Source of the DNA: Aphis gossypii
Lineage: Eukaryota > Arthropoda > Insecta > Hemiptera > Aphididae
Length of the DNA: 64,000 nucleotides
Assembly: GCF_020184175.1 (NCBI RefSeq)
Contig: NC_065530.1
Location: 74,749,260 to 74,813,259 of the forward strand
Reading direction: 5' to 3'
A program made the translations under genes and the position numbers. The notes beneath the pieces are model-generated. The model saw only the letters and a program-made list of their open reading frames with translations, ran no database searches and was not told the DNA's origin. Below, in pieces: positions 61,518 to 64,000 of this stretch. Positions within the stretch are counted from its first letter, which is position 1. Each line of letters begins with the position of its first letter.

Positions 61518-63230
61518 TCACACTTTATCATCATTTCTTAATTCATCCATTTTATTGGCAATATTTCTTTCCATTTCAGCTTCAAATCGCCATCTCCAAT
61601 AAGCTGCCTAAAATAGGAACGTTATAGATTAATTTTTAAGGTTAAATGAACTTATAATTTTAGTTAAAAAAACATTTTACTTACTTTTGATCGATCCCAT
61701 AACGCTTCAAATGAATCTAAAGCTGGCCTTACATCCAAAATAGCCACTTGATATTTATTTGGGGAATTATCTGCACTGTAATAATCAATAACATATCGTA
61801 CTTCTTTGCCACAACGATCTACTATCCAATCGTGTCTGTCAAAAGGTAGTTCATATCCCATCCAATTTCGTATTCTTGCTCTTGGAGAAAAATGTTTAGC
61901 TTTACCACCAAAGCTTTTTAGCTTTGGATTCATACATTCACCTGCATGAAATGCTTCCCATTTTAATACTTCACGCCAAGCAAGCTCATTATTGATGTTG
62001 TGTATTTTAATTATAACATCCATATCTTTAGGTGATAAGTCATCATCTTTCCAACGCCACCCTTTTCGTAACATTGCATTCCAAAACATCTAAAAAGTTT
62101 TCAAATAGATTTTAGCAAAAATGTTTTACAATATATATTTGAATTCATATTTTTACTTGAGCTGATGGATAAACCCAAAAATCACCATCTCCTTCTGACT
62201 TTGGAATAGTAGATACTTCTCTTTCTGTTGGTAATGGAAATGGCTGATCTGGTGCTGGTTTTTGATTAGGAGGTGGCATCTAAGAATATAATACATTGCA
62301 TACATAAAAATTCAATAACTGGTTTTAAGTTATTATAAATAGATGTAGATATAGAAATAGTTAATGAATCTATCAGAATATTAATTTTATCATAGTTAAT
62401 ATTTTAATCTAGCATAGGTACTGACAAGTTGGTAGTTATCAGAACTGGGAGTATAGTTGATGTTATATAGTTTAAAATAGCTAAAAAGAAACGAAAAGTG
62501 GTTAAAAATTACTTCCTATACCTAAAATATCCAAACCAAACATATGTATACATTTATGTGTATGTACAAATAGAAAATGAAAAGAAAATATGACTATAAA
62601 ACAAATAAAAATATAGTTTAGTCTATTGTATTTTTTTTTATAATTATACTTGAAAACCTATAATAAAATAACATAATTTTTATTTTGGGAAATTTATTTT
62701 TACCAAACTACTCTAATTTTTAATAAAATTCAAATGGTAATTTTCTTCATACTAAATGTATTATAGATTTATAAACTAATTGGCTTTTTTCCGTGTATTT
62801 AGATTCTATCTTTATACACTAGAACCTAAGTTAAATAAATATTATGTATACACTAGATACTTAATGACACTTTTACATTATTAACACCAAAAGTAGGAGT
62901 AACAATTTTTTAAAGTTAGTAAATTCAATGAGTATAAAATGGATATCCGTTTTATTATATGTATCCAAATTCAGCACACTTTACTATGTCATATATTACA
63001 ATGTTTACCATGTTTAGTGGATTAATCTCATCTGGGTTTCCCGCCACAGCACATCCAGCAGCTTTTTTATCGTCTGTTTTGACGTGCATCGGACATTCCG
63101 GTGGTGGGCTCATGCCAGCTGTATTGGTGAAGCCGTGGGGATTTTTAGGTACATCATTGTTGTTTGTTTCTTTTTGTGGAACAAACGCTTGTGCTACAAG
63201 GTTTTGAGCTCCAGAAACGGTATTTCCCAT
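61518..63230 (-). CDS. HCCS: Holocytochrome c synthase (cytochrome c-type heme lyase)
   Basis: Four coding exons: 63230-63009, 62279-62157, 62089-61685 and 61607-61518 (stop TGA). All have canonical borders and codon-aligned phases, giving 279 residues (human about 268). The enzyme attaches heme covalently to the CXXCH cysteines of apocytochrome c and c1 in the mitochondrial intermembrane space. The N-terminus carries ECPMHV, the Cys-Pro heme-binding motif typical of the family. The core includes NELAWREVLKWEAFHAGEC, whose histidine (about residue 163) corresponds to the essential heme-ligating histidine of the family. It continues SFGGKAKHFSPRARIRNWMG, YELPFDRHDWIVDRCG, EVRYVIDYY and ILDVRPALDSFEALWDR. 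The start is the ATG of MGNTVSGAQN; a 5' UTR intron at about 63343-63251 is suggested by a GTGAGTAAAC donor and TTTTAG acceptor. Nothing indicates loss of function. Confidence 0.95.
62280..63008 (-). other. HCCS first coding intron
   Basis: A 0.73-kb AT-rich intron from GTAAACATTG to a TATATTCTTAG acceptor. The other introns are 62156-62090 and 61684-61608, both short. Confidence 0.85.
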
Positions 63231-64000
63231 TGCTACTCGTCACAAAAAATCTAAAAGACATAACGAGAAAGTATAAAATACCTCATGATACATATATATA
63301 TATATAAACCTATATTAATTAAAGCACTAAAATGTTTACTCACTCACACTCGTCGATCAATAAAACTATTTAGTATTTTATGTTGATTAGGTCGTTCTGT
63401 GATATTAACAATTAAAATTTCGAATATGCGAACATTTTTTTTTTTCGAAGTTCAAAGAAAATTTTCTAACCTATATCACTTCTCCCGTCGAAGATAACAA
63501 CTCGTGCTCATGCGTCTAATTGATAACACGAACTAAGATATTATCAATTATCAAATACTATAATAATAATAATATAGTATTTGTAAATACATACAATACC
63601 AAAGTCTAAAATAGTAAAATACTAATTAACCGTCTGGTGGCGACTGCCGACTGGTAAGGTTCCAGAAATGCGAACACGCGATTGCAATTTTTGAATTTAA
63701 TTTTTATGATGTACAGAGTTCACTGTTCACCAACGTCACTATAATGAGTTACGAATAGAACTCGGTTAAACTATACTTACATATTCGCGAGAATGATAAA
63801 ATGAAAAGCGTAAAACCGTAAATCGATCACCACTTTTAGACTATATATTTGGAAAATGATTTCCAAAAATGGTATCGTTAGTGTTTATGGTTTTCTGCTT
63901 GGCTTGTCCGTCTTATTCGTGTGGTTGTTACTCCAAAATAACGTTTTTTTGGGTACTTATGTAGACCGTACTGTTGTGAACCCGTTGCATTTGTTTATCG
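63231..64000 (-). promoter_or_regulatory. HCCS 5' UTR and promoter region
   Basis: It contains a probable 93-bp 5' UTR intron (63343-63251, with a TA microsatellite at about 63293-63305) and sequence upstream that is less AT-rich from about 63480. No start site or binding motif is clear. Any gene beyond 64000 cannot be judged. Confidence 0.45.

Noticed and set aside
62959..63207. 82-codon + strand frame
   Set aside because: Antisense shadow of the first HCCS exon.
1..64000. CRISPR arrays, bacterial operons, rRNA or complete tRNA genes
   Set aside because: None seen. The intron-bearing animal genes make prokaryotic features unlikely, and no complete tRNA cloverleaf was found by eye.

Overview
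The window is an animal nuclear genome fragment, almost certainly from an aphid (Hemiptera). It is very AT-rich, its genes have introns with GT-AG boundaries, it carries insect-type genes, and its introns and spacers hold many short terminal-inverted-repeat (MITE) elements. The aphid placement is inferred from composition, repeat style and protein similarity recalled from memory; no search was run.

Five protein-coding genes can be reconstructed exon by exon. On the + strand, the last three coding exons of a prohormone-4 / IDLSRF-like peptide precursor lie at 3664-8595; its signal-peptide exon was not found in the window. A complete liprin-alpha gene lies at 26533-49422: 22 coding exons, about 1192 residues, coiled coils followed by three SAM domains, with a first coding intron of about 12.7 kb. 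On the - strand follow TBPH/TDP-43 (53328-54425, one uninterrupted coding exon, 365 aa, no glycine-rich tail), CDPF1 (58513-59508, two exons, 157 aa) and holocytochrome c synthase HCCS (61518-63230, four exons, 279 aa).

Layout: 1-8600 prohormone-4 3' part with long AT-rich introns. 8600-25100 is intergenic and repeat-rich: hAT-type MITEs, a tandem segmental duplication, a mariner-like transposase relic, a LINE fragment, one copy of a 0.9-kb dispersed repeat, a palindromic MITE and a MULE-like transposon. 25130-26530 is a GC-richer promoter/5' UTR region for liprin-alpha. 26530-49420 is liprin-alpha, with MITEs in its introns. 49420-53300 is the 3' UTR/intergenic part with nested MITEs. 53300-55300 is TBPH. 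55440-57120 holds a Ty3/gypsy gag-protease relic next to the second, inverted copy of the 0.9-kb repeat. 58500-64000 holds CDPF1 and HCCS.

The genes do not form a pathway. Prohormone-4 (neuropeptide), liprin-alpha (presynaptic active zone scaffold) and TDP-43 (neuronal RNA-binding protein) are all neural in other animals, but adjacency is probably incidental. HCCS is mitochondrial and CDPF1 is a small cysteine-rich protein of unknown role. Nothing resembling a wholly new system was found. The best leads are the glycine-poor intronless TDP-43, an odd splice junction and short C-terminus in liprin-alpha, and the related palindromic MITEs with datable nested insertions.
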